DNA of 64,000 nucleotides from Cadophora sp. MPI-SDFR-AT-0126 (Eukaryota > Ascomycota > Leotiomycetes > Helotiales > Ploettnerulaceae), in the NCBI GenBank assembly GCA_020747065.1, contig JAGMVK010000005.1:1054001-1118000 (forward strand), read 5' to 3'. Below, one piece after another: positions 1 through 11,960 of this stretch. The notes beneath the pieces were generated by a model. It was not told the DNA's origin. It did not search any database and saw only the letters and a program-made list of their open reading frames with translations. How positions within the stretch are numbered: the first letter of the stretch is position 1; each line of letters starts with the position of its first letter. The position numbers and the translations under genes were made by a program.

Positions 1-2407
1 CGCAGATCGGCACGAGGAATATCTGTATCCTGATGGTCGACACGAGCACGTCTCGTTATCCAACTGGCAGTGACTTCGACGCTATCAAAAAGACCTGGAC
101 AGATGCTACTGTCGACACAGTACCTGGAGCAGACGGCAAAGTGCGGAGCGCAAAAGCGTACTTTGAAGAAGTTTCTCAGAATCGCTTCACCCTGGATCTG
201 GCAGCAGGCCAAGCTCTCGGGGTCAGTCTTGCTGAAGATTGGGATAGCTACTTAGCGAGCATGTCTTCCGCCTTTCCCTCCAATTCTTACGGACCTAGAG
301 GTGCATTGGCACAAGCCTGCATCTCCGCAGCAGCAGAGCGTACAGATGCTTCCGGCAACGCACTCGTAGATTTCAAGACCGTGCAGACCGTAATCATGGT
401 CATCCGTTCCGCAGGATCATCAGCAGCAGACAACTTCTTCTGGCCACAAGCATGGGGCGACACATTTACCGTTCCTGGCGGTTCCGCCAACATCGCCGTG
501 TTGGGCATGCCGGATGCTTGGAGCACGTTCATGCCCAGCAAAGATCTGCTCAGTACTCTGTGCCATGAAATCGGCCATAATCTCGGATTCCCAGACTTGT
601 ACACGAGTCTCAACACCGACTTCTCGCCGGAGATCAAAAGTCGAAACATCACGAACTTTGATCTCATGTCCAGAGAAGCGCACTTGCCACACATGACAGT
701 TGGCCAGAAAATGGAGACTGGTTGGCTGAGGCCCGAATGGGTCCGGACATTCGATTTCTCGCGCTCTACCATCCCCGTTGACCAATCTGTAACTCTGCAG
801 GCAGCGGAACTTGGTGCTCCTCCAATCGGCAGTGATCAGTTCTCGGCTCTTGAGATCCGTCTTGCTGATGGCTGGAACTACTACTTTGAATATCGCAAAG
901 GGCAATTAAGTCAGATTGGAGACCAAGCACTTGCATCAGAAGCCGATACTGGAGATGCGGTTATCCTAAGGACTGACATGATATCTCATAATTTCTCATA
1001 TCCATTTGCACGTCCTCAAATCATGCGGCTGCGGAAGGATGCCGAAATGTACGTGTCGAGTGAATTCTCATATTTCTTTGAATGTCCCAAGCCTTCTTGT
1101 TGCATAAGTAGCCCACCCTTTTGTATGATTGCCTCCCGCAATTGCTAACTTTCTAATCACCTAGGGAAAATTCCTTCTTCAGTGTCGGCGAAGACTACAA
1201 AGAAACAGACACCAGCTCAGGCGCCATCTCCGACTTCAAAATGACCATCACCTCCATATCCGGAAACACCTCCCAGATCCGCATCCAATACGGAACAAAC
1301 GGTCGCCCAGACCTCTACATCCGGCCCTGGCCGGCAGGGAACACCTACCAGAGTCCCGACATCACCATCACAAACGACAAATCCCTCTCCGACCCAGCCC
1401 AATGGTCCAACCAGCCCTGGATCGGCCACGCCAACACCGTACAAGCCACATACCGCAACCGCGGCCCCGTGACAGCACGAAACGTCCGCGTCGACTTCTT
1501 CATCGTCGATTTCACAGCCGGCGGCAACGCACAAAAGGTACTGCTAGGAAGTGATATCCGCGATGTGCCGCCCGAGACATCATCTACACCAAGCGTGACC
1601 TTCGAGACGACATGGATCCCCAACAACGACGGCCATAAATGCATCATAGCCTCGACGCCCCTCTACGTCGATGCGTCCGTGACGCCTAACATCGTCGAAG
1701 TCACGGATACGAATAACACGGCGCAGTCCAACTACGCCAAATACATAGCCCGTTCTGCATCCCCCGCGAAACGCGAGATCCTGCAAGTGAGCCTGACGAA
1801 CCCTTTCGCATCCCGAGCGGAGGTCTACGTCCTACCCCAGATCAAAGGTCTATTCGCTCGCTTCTACCGCTTGTACCTGTCAACATCCAGCATGACGCTC
1901 GATCCAGGTGAGACGAAGAAGGTGCCGGTAATGGTAGAATCGATGTTCGGTTCTGACTCTGCTGAGCTGAGAGAAATCATCGATAAACGCGGCAAGGAAT
2001 TCTTCAATAATCCAACGCAGATGAGTATCCGCGGGTACGGATTCCCGCCCGAAGATCCCGTCCGTCCTGTCCTGCTGGGCGGGTGTCAAATCGAGGTAGG
2101 TTCCGGCAAGGGGACCGTTTTCAAGGATTTCAGGTGGAGGAAGAGCGAGAATCGGATCAGTGGATTGGTGGTCACGATGGATGGTAGTATTAGTGTGCAT
2201 GGTATGGTTCTGCTGAAGTTCCATGCGGAGAAGGAGCAAGTGGGGACGAGTGTGACTGTTCCTCTAACAGGTGATGGAACATTTTCCGTAGGTGATATTG
2301 AAGGAAGGGCGAAAATCTTCAGGGCAAAAACTGTGTCGGCTCATTATTTGGGTCAGCCTGGCTTGGCGCCTTGCGAGGGGGGAAAAGTGGTGGATTTGTC
2401 GTTGTGA
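1..2407 (+). CDS. M6-like secreted zinc metallopeptidase, 5' partial
   Basis: The frame is open to the left window edge, so the start and any signal peptide are missing. Two exons (to 1048, and 1165-2407) are joined by a 116-bp phase-2 intron (GTACGT donor, CTAG acceptor, gctaac branch-like site), giving at least 762 residues. Seen: a zinc-protease signature CHEIGHNLGFPDLY at about 549-590 (HExxH with a downstream Asp), as in M6/immune-inhibitor-A-type peptidases. After it comes a region rich in beta-strand-like sequence. Part of exon 2 (about 1310-1770) reads like a CARDB-type adhesion module ending in a 'DTNNTAQSN' stretch. Family knowledge: such enzymes are secreted endopeptidases, better known from bacteria. 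Inference: extracellular protein degradation. Exact family assignment within M6-like/metzincin peptidases is uncertain. Confidence 0.75.
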
Positions 2408-3420
2408 AGTTAACGGGGATGTTGTGCGTGGAACTGACGACATGGAGGGATGGTAACAGGCTGCAGTAGGCCCGCTATCCTTATCTAAGAGGCATATATC
2501 GCACGTCATGATTATTCATAAAAAGATGCTAGAGACTTTTGCTACAATATTCTTTCTTCTACCAATGAAGCACACTCAAAAGTTGTCAACAATACAAAGC
2601 CAAATTCTAGAGAGATTAAGAAGCCCCTTTCGGGCTGGGTAGCCAGAGAGATCATGCACAAGAAATCCAGGTCAGTCAGCGAGTTACGCCTTCAATATCT
2701 TAGTCAATAGGCATTCGAAAGAACAAGTCCAACCCACCCATCGGCCAGTACCGTATTGAAATGCCGCGTACCAGCGACTCAGGGGCAGCCGGCCATTAAG
2801 CGAGCCGGACCAAACACTCTCCTGTTCGGAAGTTGAGCGAAGCCGGTGTCAAACACTCATCAATGAATGAACAATCAGACAGCTCCACATCCAACCAACA
2901 CCACACGCTAGATCTCCACATATAAATCAACTTCAGACTCGCATGTACTCGTGATAGACATTCCAGTGTGTACACATTATCTATATTGTCCTCCATACCG
3001 ATCTCTGTTCCTCCGCCACCAGAGTCTCCAGACGTCCACCAGGAAAGTATTGCTCCGACTTTTAATCCCATATTCCATATCATCTCATCCATGTATCCGA
3101 AGAGAAGCCCCAGCACTTTGACCCATTCCATTCTAACCCAGCTAATCCACCAATCCATCTATATGTATCCATCTATTCGTATTTTTGCCTTGTAAAGAAG
3201 AGAGAAACACCAATTCGCCGCGCTCAAATTCTATTGCATAATTACCGAACCTGTATCCATCTTTGACATTGTAATGGTGAAATTAATGACGATCGGAAAA
3301 TCGCATATAGTCCGAAGTAGGACTAGCCTAGTGGGTAGGCTGGAGCGGGACTTGCAGGCTTCGTGACGAGTGCGCTGTGATTCAGTTAGCTTTGACTTTC
3401 TCAACAGTTGATAAAAAAAA
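2408..3420. other. Convergent intergenic region
   Basis: About 1 kb between the 3' ends of the metallopeptidase and the large oxidase gene. Only short frames without recognisable protein features are present. The stretch at 3090-3190 has repeated 'ATCCATCTAT'-like low-complexity sequence. No gene seen. Confidence 0.5.
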
Positions 3421-6400
3421 TTACCCCCACATATCTGTTTCGGCAACCACATTGGCGCCGCTCAGATCAAGGTAGTTGTTCGAATTACCCGCCGCATTGC
3501 CCTTTCTCGGGATCCCCTGTGCATCGCAGACATCCCTGTGACTGACTGGAATATAAAGCTTCGCTGCTTGCAGCTCGGTTGGAGCTTCAATAAATGTAGC
3601 TGTCAATCCTGCTTCAACGTGCCACTCAATGTGGCAGTGGAATAGTGCAATTCCGGGATTATCAGCTTTGAACCGGATAGTGACTGAGCCGTCAGACATG
3701 ACTTGGACGGTGTCACGACGCATTGGTGCCCCGGCTGGAATATTGATGGGAAAGTTGGGTCCTCCAGATGTCCTAGAAATAACTTGGAAATTATGGCCGT
3801 GAAGGTGGAAAGGGTGAGCGAACGAATCGTGATTCTGCAGAGTGAGCTCAACCACTGCATTAAGGGGGAGAACATAAGAGTTCGTGTTGGCACCGTAGAT
3901 GGACGGGTTATTGACCTGGGTCAGTGGAGCGTTCATAGCTGTGTACAGCGTGGGAACTTTCTGTGGGATGTAGTCGATTCCATTGAGGTAGCCACGGTAT
4001 TGTCCATTTTGATTAGTGCCAAAGCTGATCGTCATCTGAATTGGCATTGTTACGGGTCCAAGAGCAGCTTGTTGGTCGTATGGTGTGAAGATCGAGTCAT
4101 CGAAAGGAAGTGGGCTGATTGTGAGGGGTGCAGGAAGTGCTGCAGCAGAGTTGTACACTAGAAAGGCCGAGACTTCTGAATTGAAGGTTGCCGGGATGAT
4201 GGTAGGATTGAACATATCTGTGCTCATTGATGCCTTGATAGCAAAGTTTTTGGTACCAGCCGCCTTTGCCGTGATGACCACACTGTATCTTTGAGCAACA
4301 GTGATGAATAACTGAAGAAATGAGGGGTTAGCAATTGCATCATCTGGAATGGTTTGGAAAGAGGATAAGACATGGCTCAAGAAAATCTCGAGACATTCAA
4401 ATAAGGAAATAATGGATTCGCCCAATACCCACCTGGCTGACGGTTTTCTGGTTGGTATACACGCCATCAATCTCCACAACAGTCATATCATGCTGATCAA
4501 ATTGTAAATAGAATGGTGCGAAAGCTCCCATGTTAATGATTCGGAAGAGATATTTCTTGCCAGCAACCATCGGATAACGACTACCCTGAGCCTCGTTGAT
4601 CAATCCAGAATCCGGGACTGGCTCAGCACCATTATTTTGATTGGCATTATCCGTTGATTGATAGTAGTTGATCAGCGGAGGCGCTTGTGTGTGGTAGAGG
4701 TCGCTTAGAGTTAAAGTGTATTCAGTATCGATCCCTCGATATGGCGCGTTAACGTCGTTGATGATGAGAGGACCACGAAGACCATCGATATATTGGCCAC
4801 CAATGTGACTGTGATACCAATAGGTACCTCCAAGAAGTCAGCTATTAATCATTTACTCATATATCGTGGGTACTTTTGGGAACATTGCGGTTGGGGTTGG
4901 GGGGCGGATAAAAGGAGGATTCGCTCCAACAACTTACCTGGCTGCTGCACCTTGAACTCGTAGACGAACGTGGCCCCAGGCTGAATAGGGCACTGAGTGA
5001 CCATAGCAGGTCCATCAGAATACGCAGTACCATTCTGGAAGATACCATGAAAATGAATAGCTGTACTCTGATTAACAAGATTATTTGTCAGGGTAATCTT
5101 GATAGTGTCTCCCATGTTGGCTTCAAGTGGAGGACATGGGAATTGTCCATTGATCCCGATCATTGGTCGAGAAAATCCATCTGGAGATGCCTGTACCCAC
5201 CCAATGCTCCAGGTATACGCAACCTGCTTAGGAGCAGGAGGTGTGATATAAGGTAAAGCTGAAGTGGAGGTAGAGCTTGCTGGCTTAGAGGTGGACGTGG
5301 CTTTCGTGGACGTTGAAAATGATGGAGGTTTCGTGCTGGAACTTGGCTTTGCAGTCGAAATAGCTGTGCTTGATTTTGAAGAAACAACCGGTGCTGAAGA
5401 CTTAGATGTGCTGGAAGATGAAGCAGCTCCAAGAGCATAGAGCTGCAGTCGTTGTCCCGCGCCGCAGTAAGTGAGTGGATCGCCAGGGCACAAAAAATTG
5501 CAGTCCGCTTGATTAGCTGCCTTGACACTTCCTGCACTTAAGACATCGCCACAGTAGCCTGAATCATGTCAGCCTTAAGTCCCATAAAGAACTTGTAACA
5601 TAGACTTACATTCCCGACCATACTCAACGCCAAACATCTTGTTTGCTGGAGCCGTTGAGCAGAAAGTCGCACAAATTTCCAATGTCATCGAGTCGTTCGC
5701 GTATGTCTTCTTGTCCAAGGCTCTGCCGGTGGTGGATTCGGTCCAGCAGCCTTGAAAAGTGTACCCACCTACCGTTTGCTTGATTGCTGGCCCTGTAGCT
5801 GTGGGAACCGCTGATGATTTGGTCGAGGTCGGCGCAGCGGTACTCGTAGTGCGCTTTGTACTGACTGATGATGGCTTCGACGTACTTGTGCTTGGCTTCG
5901 TTGTGCTGGAGCTTAGCTTGGATGTACTTGCGATGGGCTTCGATGTACTTGTGGAAACCTTCGTGCTCGATACTGGCTTCGATGTTGAAGATGATACCTT
6001 GCTTGTGGAGGAAGCCCCTTGCTCAGCAATACCATGCATGAACAAAGTTGTATACCCTCCATCACTCCACCACGTGAGATATGAAGCCCAAATTCCAGTG
6101 CCGCTCGGCTTAAAAACCAAAGGAATAGTGAGGGTTGCTCCTGCTGCCAATGTTGTTCCAAAAGCAGGAAATGTCGTTGATGTGTATCCATTTCCGACCT
6201 GCGAGATGATTAGTGCCGTAAGTTCAAGATTTCAAGTTCAAGATCTCGTTTCCGAACATATCATCTGACGACACATTTGCAGGGAACATTCCAGATCATA
6301 AAGAAATACAAGAAAGGAAAAGAATATAGTACATACAATTGGCAAGGTAACATTGTGGTATGGCATTCCGTTAGCGTAGTAATCTTGCCATGCAAATCCC

Positions 6401-9272
6401 TTGAAGACTAGAGCAGCACTTCCTCTATTAGACAGCAGGACAGATTTTGTAGCCTGAGAAGGTTGTTGACCTCCGATGAATACTCCACTAAAAGATGCTG
6501 TGGTTTGATTGACAGTTAGATATCCCCCGGAAGCGACGACAGTTCCGGACATTGGCACCACGACCCCTGGTAGATATCCAGAAGCAGCTGTGGTTGTATA
6601 GACATTGAGGTTACTTCCTTGTGTGCCGGGTGGTAATTGATTGCCCCCATTTGCGTTCTGCCACGCCAAAATAGCTGCAGAAGTCAAGTCGAATGTCTGT
6701 GGAAAGTAAGCGAGTTAACATGTCATCCTCTGATATCTTGCGATCAAACCTACCACACCAAAAGTGAATGATGCCCCAGAAGCCACAGCGGTAGGCAAGG
6801 CAGTAGTTGGGCATTTGAAAATTGGAGAAGTGATGTTGCATTTCGGATTCGTGACTGCTGTGTTGGCAGTACACTTGATTTGAAGGGTCGAGGTCTGGCC
6901 AGTCATCACGTTGCCAAAAGCAATAGGATTCGGCGTACATGTCAATGGTTGATTTGCTTTGACACCTCCGCCAGTAAGCATCATGAGTGACGTTGCTCTG
7001 ACAGTATAGACTCGCCCATCCCCGAAAACAGCACGTTGGAACTTCGTGATTCCTCCTGTGGCGGCCGAAGTTGGGAATACAATCGGTGTTAAGACGCCGT
7101 TGACGGGAATTGCATTGTAAGCCTGAAGACCCCAGTTGACGTCTGTTAGCCAAACCTAACCAAATGTCAGTAGAGTGTCTTAGGACATAGATTTTCCACC
7201 ACATACAATGCCGGACCCTGGGGCTCCATTGTTACTGGTCACCGTTGGTACCGACTTGCTGGTAAACACTCGGGCTGATACACCGGCTTGTGTGAATACG
7301 GGCTTTCCGTTGCCGTCGCGGCTGAATTTGTATGCGTACAAGCCCGCTCCAGATGGATTGATACTGTTCATATGTCAGGAAAGAAAGAAACAACATTCGA
7401 CTCGAGCTCTCCTACTAGACGTATCCTCCTTCGAGTGGGTAGCTCCCAATACCGCTCAGGACTTGGGTGCCAACATTGATTTTCTGAATAACTTATGATA
7501 TTTAGTTCCTGCTCGGCTAGGGATCAAACGACTCACCATTATCAGCACCTGCATTTCCTACGTTTTGTCAGTGTCAGCTTCCAGAAAATTCATGGAAGAT
7601 TGTTACCTCCTGCGAATCCGCCAAGGTTATCCGCATTCATGATGTACATTATTGAGTCTTTGCCGGCACCAATCGCGATTCTGCTGACCCCAGTGCCGTA
7701 AAAGACGCTCGGGTCAAGCAAAGCCAAGCCGCCGGATCCAAAATCCGTGTCGCCTCCGTTGTTGCTGTCGTACGCATATGTCTCGAACCAATCTTGTTGC
7801 TTTAGTTCACCCGTGTTTGGATTGACGCCCATGTTGACGACCGCCTGCTCGAGAGTACTGAGATAAGTCTTGCCACTCGCTGGAGCGCCATTTGCTCCAC
7901 CATTCTGTCCAGCTCCACGAGCATTTCTGAGAAGTGGTCAGTACTGTTCACAGTTTCGTTACGGACTACCCACCCTGTGATGAAGAACACTCGGCTGGTA
8001 TCAGCAGCAATTCCCTAGATACCGTTAATAACGATCAACTCGGGTCTAGAAACAAAGCCCACCATGCCTCCCTGCCAAATACCGGCTTTTCCACCTCCCT
8101 GTAAGGTGATATCGAGCTCCTGTGGCGATGGAGCACCAGGACTAGCTTCCATTGCCTGGATATTCGTAACACCAACCCCAGCCGTCTTGCTGACAGCAAC
8201 CAGCATTCCGGTATAGTTGAAATTGTCACAATGACCACCAAATCCGGCTCTGGAAAACCTCTCGTAAGCGATGTTCCATGAAGGTCGATCAAACCATCAC
8301 TTACACGATAGTGTTACCGAGCATGGCAAGCCCAGGTCTTTGTAGGATGGTACCTCCAACAAAGTAGCTGCCAACATATCAGTCATGAATGCTGGAAATT
8401 TATATTAGGAACTCAATTTACCGAGTGGGATCATTGTTGGCAGAATGGCCATCGATAACAACCGGGAATCCAGGAACGTCCGTCAAACCTGGAAGCTTGA
8501 CAGCATACATCTTGTAAACACCTAGTCAATAAGTCAGATAAATCCGCTAGAACATTTCTTCTCCATCATCATCAAGCATCCCATACCATTGATTGTTCCC
8601 TGGGGTCCTGCTTGGGCTAAAACCCAGTCAGCTCAAATGGTCTCGTACCCTCCAAAGACAAACAAACCATTCTTATACCCCTTTGAAAAGAAGTACATGA
8701 TGTCCGTAGCAGTATCAATCACTGGCGTTCCGGCAATACCAATCGTGTTTGGCATGTCTCCACAATTCGAATCACTCGAAGCAAACGGCGGATCCAGCGT
8801 TCTCATCTTGATCAGTGTACCCGTCAGGCCATCATGTACACGAACATTGTTCTGATTCGACACCGTGATGACATATTCATTGGGTGCTCCCGGAGGCGTG
8901 TAGACCAGCGGCTTGGCGTAGAAAACCTCGTTGACATTGAAGGTCAATTTCCATCCCATTGCCAGCGACGAGGCGACAAGTGCTGGATCCTTTGAGTTAC
9001 GAAGTCAACAAATATGCTCAAGTCCTCGCATCAATCGTGATTGCTTGGCAAGAAATACGTACCATATTATGATTAGGTAGATAGCCGGATTGAGGAGGAT
9101 CCTGGGAATCGTGGATTAACAAATGTACTCGAGTTTTTGCATTACTTGTAGAGATTGGGCACGAGATACATACGGCATCCTGTGTTGAATCAGTTGGTGC
9201 AAACGAATGGACAAGGGCTGGCAACACAACGGTTGCCAACCCTAACGACTTCTTCCACCATCCCATCATCAT
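3421..9272 (-). CDS. PQQ-propeller / Ig-like / WSC / multicopper oxidase fusion, secreted
   Basis: Eighteen exons give 4,713 nt in frame, 1,570 aa: 9272-9174, 9101-9063, 8989-8668, 8616-8587, 8521-8422, 8367-8305, 8249-8063, 8014-7974, 7926-7607, 7557-7537, 7491-7416, 7363-7207, 7155-6754, 6696-6337, 6198-5610, 5558-4938, 4827-4433, 4311-3421. Order of parts: signal peptide (residues 1-24), quinoprotein-like beta-propeller (about 45-545), Ig-like/ASPM-SPD2-Hydin-like segments (550-800), Ser/Thr-rich linker, WSC domain (about 884-977, motif GYTFQGCW), second Ser/Thr linker, then cupredoxin domains (1045-1550). All four copper-ligand motifs are present: IHFHG (about 1102), WYHSH (about 1146), HPFHLHGH (about 1440) and HCHIEWH (about 1499). 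The residue ten after the type-1 Cys is Leu. Expected role (inference): an extracellular, cell-wall-associated phenol or metal oxidase. No transmembrane anchor follows the oxidase, unlike Fet3. Junctions WSC-oxidase and Ig-WSC lie inside single exons, so the fusion is not an artefact of joining exons there. Confidence 0.85.
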
Positions 9273-11960
9273 GGCGATGGATTCTCCGTTAAGTCCAAAA
9301 ACGACAGACTGATTGACCGACGAAAGAAATCGTTGAAGTCGAGAATGAAGCTCGAGCTCACTCGATACTTAAGTGCCAAGAAACGAGTGTGGGCAGTGAG
9401 TGAGTGAGTGAGTGAGAGAGACTGAGACTGAGGAGGAGCAGGAGGACGAGGAGAGACAGACTCGACCCAGACAAGTCAATGGACAACGAGAGGGAGGCGC
9501 CAGGCCAGGGCAAGACAATCAAGCCTCAAAAAGCAATCCGGCCAGGCCAGGCCAGGCCAGACTAGGGTAGGAACAGACCAAGTTGTACCTGCCAAGTCAT
9601 GGTGCGCACCTGCAGGTACTGTACAGTACAGTACGTACAGGTACCGTACCCGGGGATTACCTGTGGCATCCAATTGACACCTCACCTCCCTCACGTTCCA
9701 GACTTTCCATACGATCATGGACGCCATCACCAGGCCGCACACGCTGCGCCCAAATACGTCGATCTGCGTGCAAGGAGATTTTCTCGATCCCCAACCCTGT
9801 CCGTTCCTTCGAAATATCGAAAAGGGGAAAGCAACCGACGAACCACGGGTCGAGGATAGCACGTTTTCATTGTTTAGCTGCTTCCCCTTTTGGGAGGCGG
9901 CAAGCCATGTCGAGGTCCTTGCGGCACAGAGATAGCTAGTGCCGAATAGGGATGTTGTGGCTGACTATCGACAGGGAGAGATCCAGGAACAGCTATCTTT
10001 ACACGAGGACTTGTGAATTGTTCCTGCAGAGGCCAAGAGATACCAAGGTCAACACCAAGGAATTGAGTTGCGCTTTGCTGTATCGTTATTGTGTTAAGTG
10101 CTGACGGGTCTGTGAGAGTCCGTGAGATATCGCAGAGGAAGGCAAGAGTGGAGAGATTTCTCGCCTTCCCTTTGTGACTTGCGCAACTAAGAGATCTAGC
10201 CCTTTGTTTAGCAAACGCTTGCGAAAAGCTTGTATCAATAGTGTGATCCTGTCCTGTCTCTCAAGCTTCGTCGATCCTATCCACTACAGCGTCTCCCTCC
10301 CTCGACCAACTTTAGGGCTTCAAAACCCAACGGTCTACAACCTAAGCTCCCGTATCTCGGGAACCACGACATCCAAACAGTGTAACCTCAACGAATCTTT
10401 CCATGATGTCAGCCCATTTTACGGGAATAGAACAGATACGGTCAGATAGAGGGAAGCAAAAAGCCACAGCGTGGTGGCGCACACCACTGACAGACTATTG
10501 CCAAGGAAACCATTCAACTGTCCGTAGCACTTCGCGATAAGAACTCCAAATACAGGTCAAAGTGTACCAGGGTGTAGCACTTTGCATGTGGCAGGGAGGC
10601 AGTCAAGTAACATGGGAAACAGAGACTTGGACAACTGACTGATGGGAAAAGGGATTGCGAAATGCATGCGAAAGGGGATGCTTCTTAGTCTAGTGAGATT
10701 GCTTGGTCAAGATGTATGTACCCTTGCCTTGTCCGTGGCTGTAAGCTTAACGAACCATTGAACCTTGTTTGCTCGGCCCCTGACGATCAAGCCGTGCAAG
10801 CGTGGCCGATCCCATGTCCCGTGGGGGTGCATCTGCTTACTTTGCATTTTTTTGGTTGCAACACTTAAATCTATTTATCTCTGCTAAACACGCCATTTAC
10901 GGAAGCATGAACCGGTGAACCGCCTAATTTCTTGAACCTTCCGCCCAAGCTTGGATTTCTTGGGAGTGTGAATTTCCCGAAAACTCGCATAACTTGGCGA
11001 GAGATAACAACGTCCAAACAAACCCTTTCCTCACAAGCCTCTCGATGTCATCAGTTTCAGTTGATAGGTCCGGTCTTCCACGATACCTCTACCAGATTAG
11101 TGCCGTGGACGCCACCACCGAATTGAACAAACCTGTCAGCAGAGCTCAACGAAGGCACAATTAGGTGGTCAAGCATTGTAATACCAAACAGACACAATCG
11201 TAACATGCATAGCTGGCAGCCGCAGCATATCGCCGAGTTCTCACGTCAAGTCCGATAACTTGTCAGAACACGTACCTGTTACCGATGTCTGTACTGTCTG
11301 TAAATCCCGTCACTATAGCGCACTCTGCGATTTTGTCAGTGCAGGCGCTCTGCTGATGACATCCTCCATGTTCCGTCCATACTCATTTACCAGATATCGA
11401 AATTGACGGCGAGACAGCCTAGTAAAGAGCTGAACAACGAGAGTTCCGGGCGCTTCGAGTGCACGGTATGGCGCATGTAGTACAGGTTGCAAATAAGATT
11501 AGCTGCAATGGGACAAATTCTATCTCACTTCGAGCGTGTTGCGAGCGTGTCCGAGAAATCATAATTTCTACCTAACAAATACACCACTCAACAGACTTCA
11601 CCTTGCTTCCTATGGTACATTTTGTTGGTGCAAACACCAACCAATCAGATCCATCAGCCACTCGATCTAACCAGCAGTAACTCCAGTTCACCAGTTGAGG
11701 TTGTATGTGATCGCGATCAGCATACAGCCCCACACAAGTGTTAGTCAGAAGAAAGAGGACCCGAATACATTAGGAGCGTTGGGGGACGCAAGGGAAAGCA
11801 ATGATACAGGCAGAACGGAAAGCAAACGCATTCTTGGTCGACTATAGATATGAAAAGCGGTCAAGGATGTAAACTGAGGAGCATGGAAGCTCAAGCAGGC
11901 CAGCTCAAGCGGAAGGACTCAATCCAACGGACTTGAGAATGAAGAATGAAGAACGCAAGC
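9273..11960. other. Long gene-poor region upstream of the oxidase fusion
   Basis: About 2.7 kb with no frame that shows protein-like features or consistent splicing. It contains GAGT/GA low-complexity sequence near 9390-9425, CCAGG repeats at 9540-9560 and GTAC-rich palindromic sequence at 9610-9652. It could hold the oxidase promoter and a non-coding transcript; I see no direct evidence for one. Confidence 0.4.
9610..9652. repeat. GTAC-rich nested palindromes
   Basis: Overlapping self-complementary GTAC, TGTACA and GGTACC words are packed in about 40 bp, able to form several alternative small hairpins. Position is about 340 bp upstream of the oxidase fusion start. Function unknown. Confidence 0.5.

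Noticed and set aside
8015..8062. Apparent TAG stop in the propeller frame of the oxidase fusion
   Set aside because: The TAG is the acceptor of a 48-bp intron (GTGGGC donor); splicing gives WQGGMGIAADTSRVFF, which fits the propeller family.
8617..8667. Apparent TGA stop in the propeller frame of the oxidase fusion
   Set aside because: It lies in a 51-bp intron with GTTTGT donor, GCTGAC branch-like site and TTTTAG acceptor; removing it restores the conserved YKN-to-GTINGVYKMY sequence in frame.
9583..9939. Three overlapping plus-strand frames of 70-118 codons
   Set aside because: No domain features, overlapping in all frames, and no splice or start context; treated as chance frames in GC-rich sequence.
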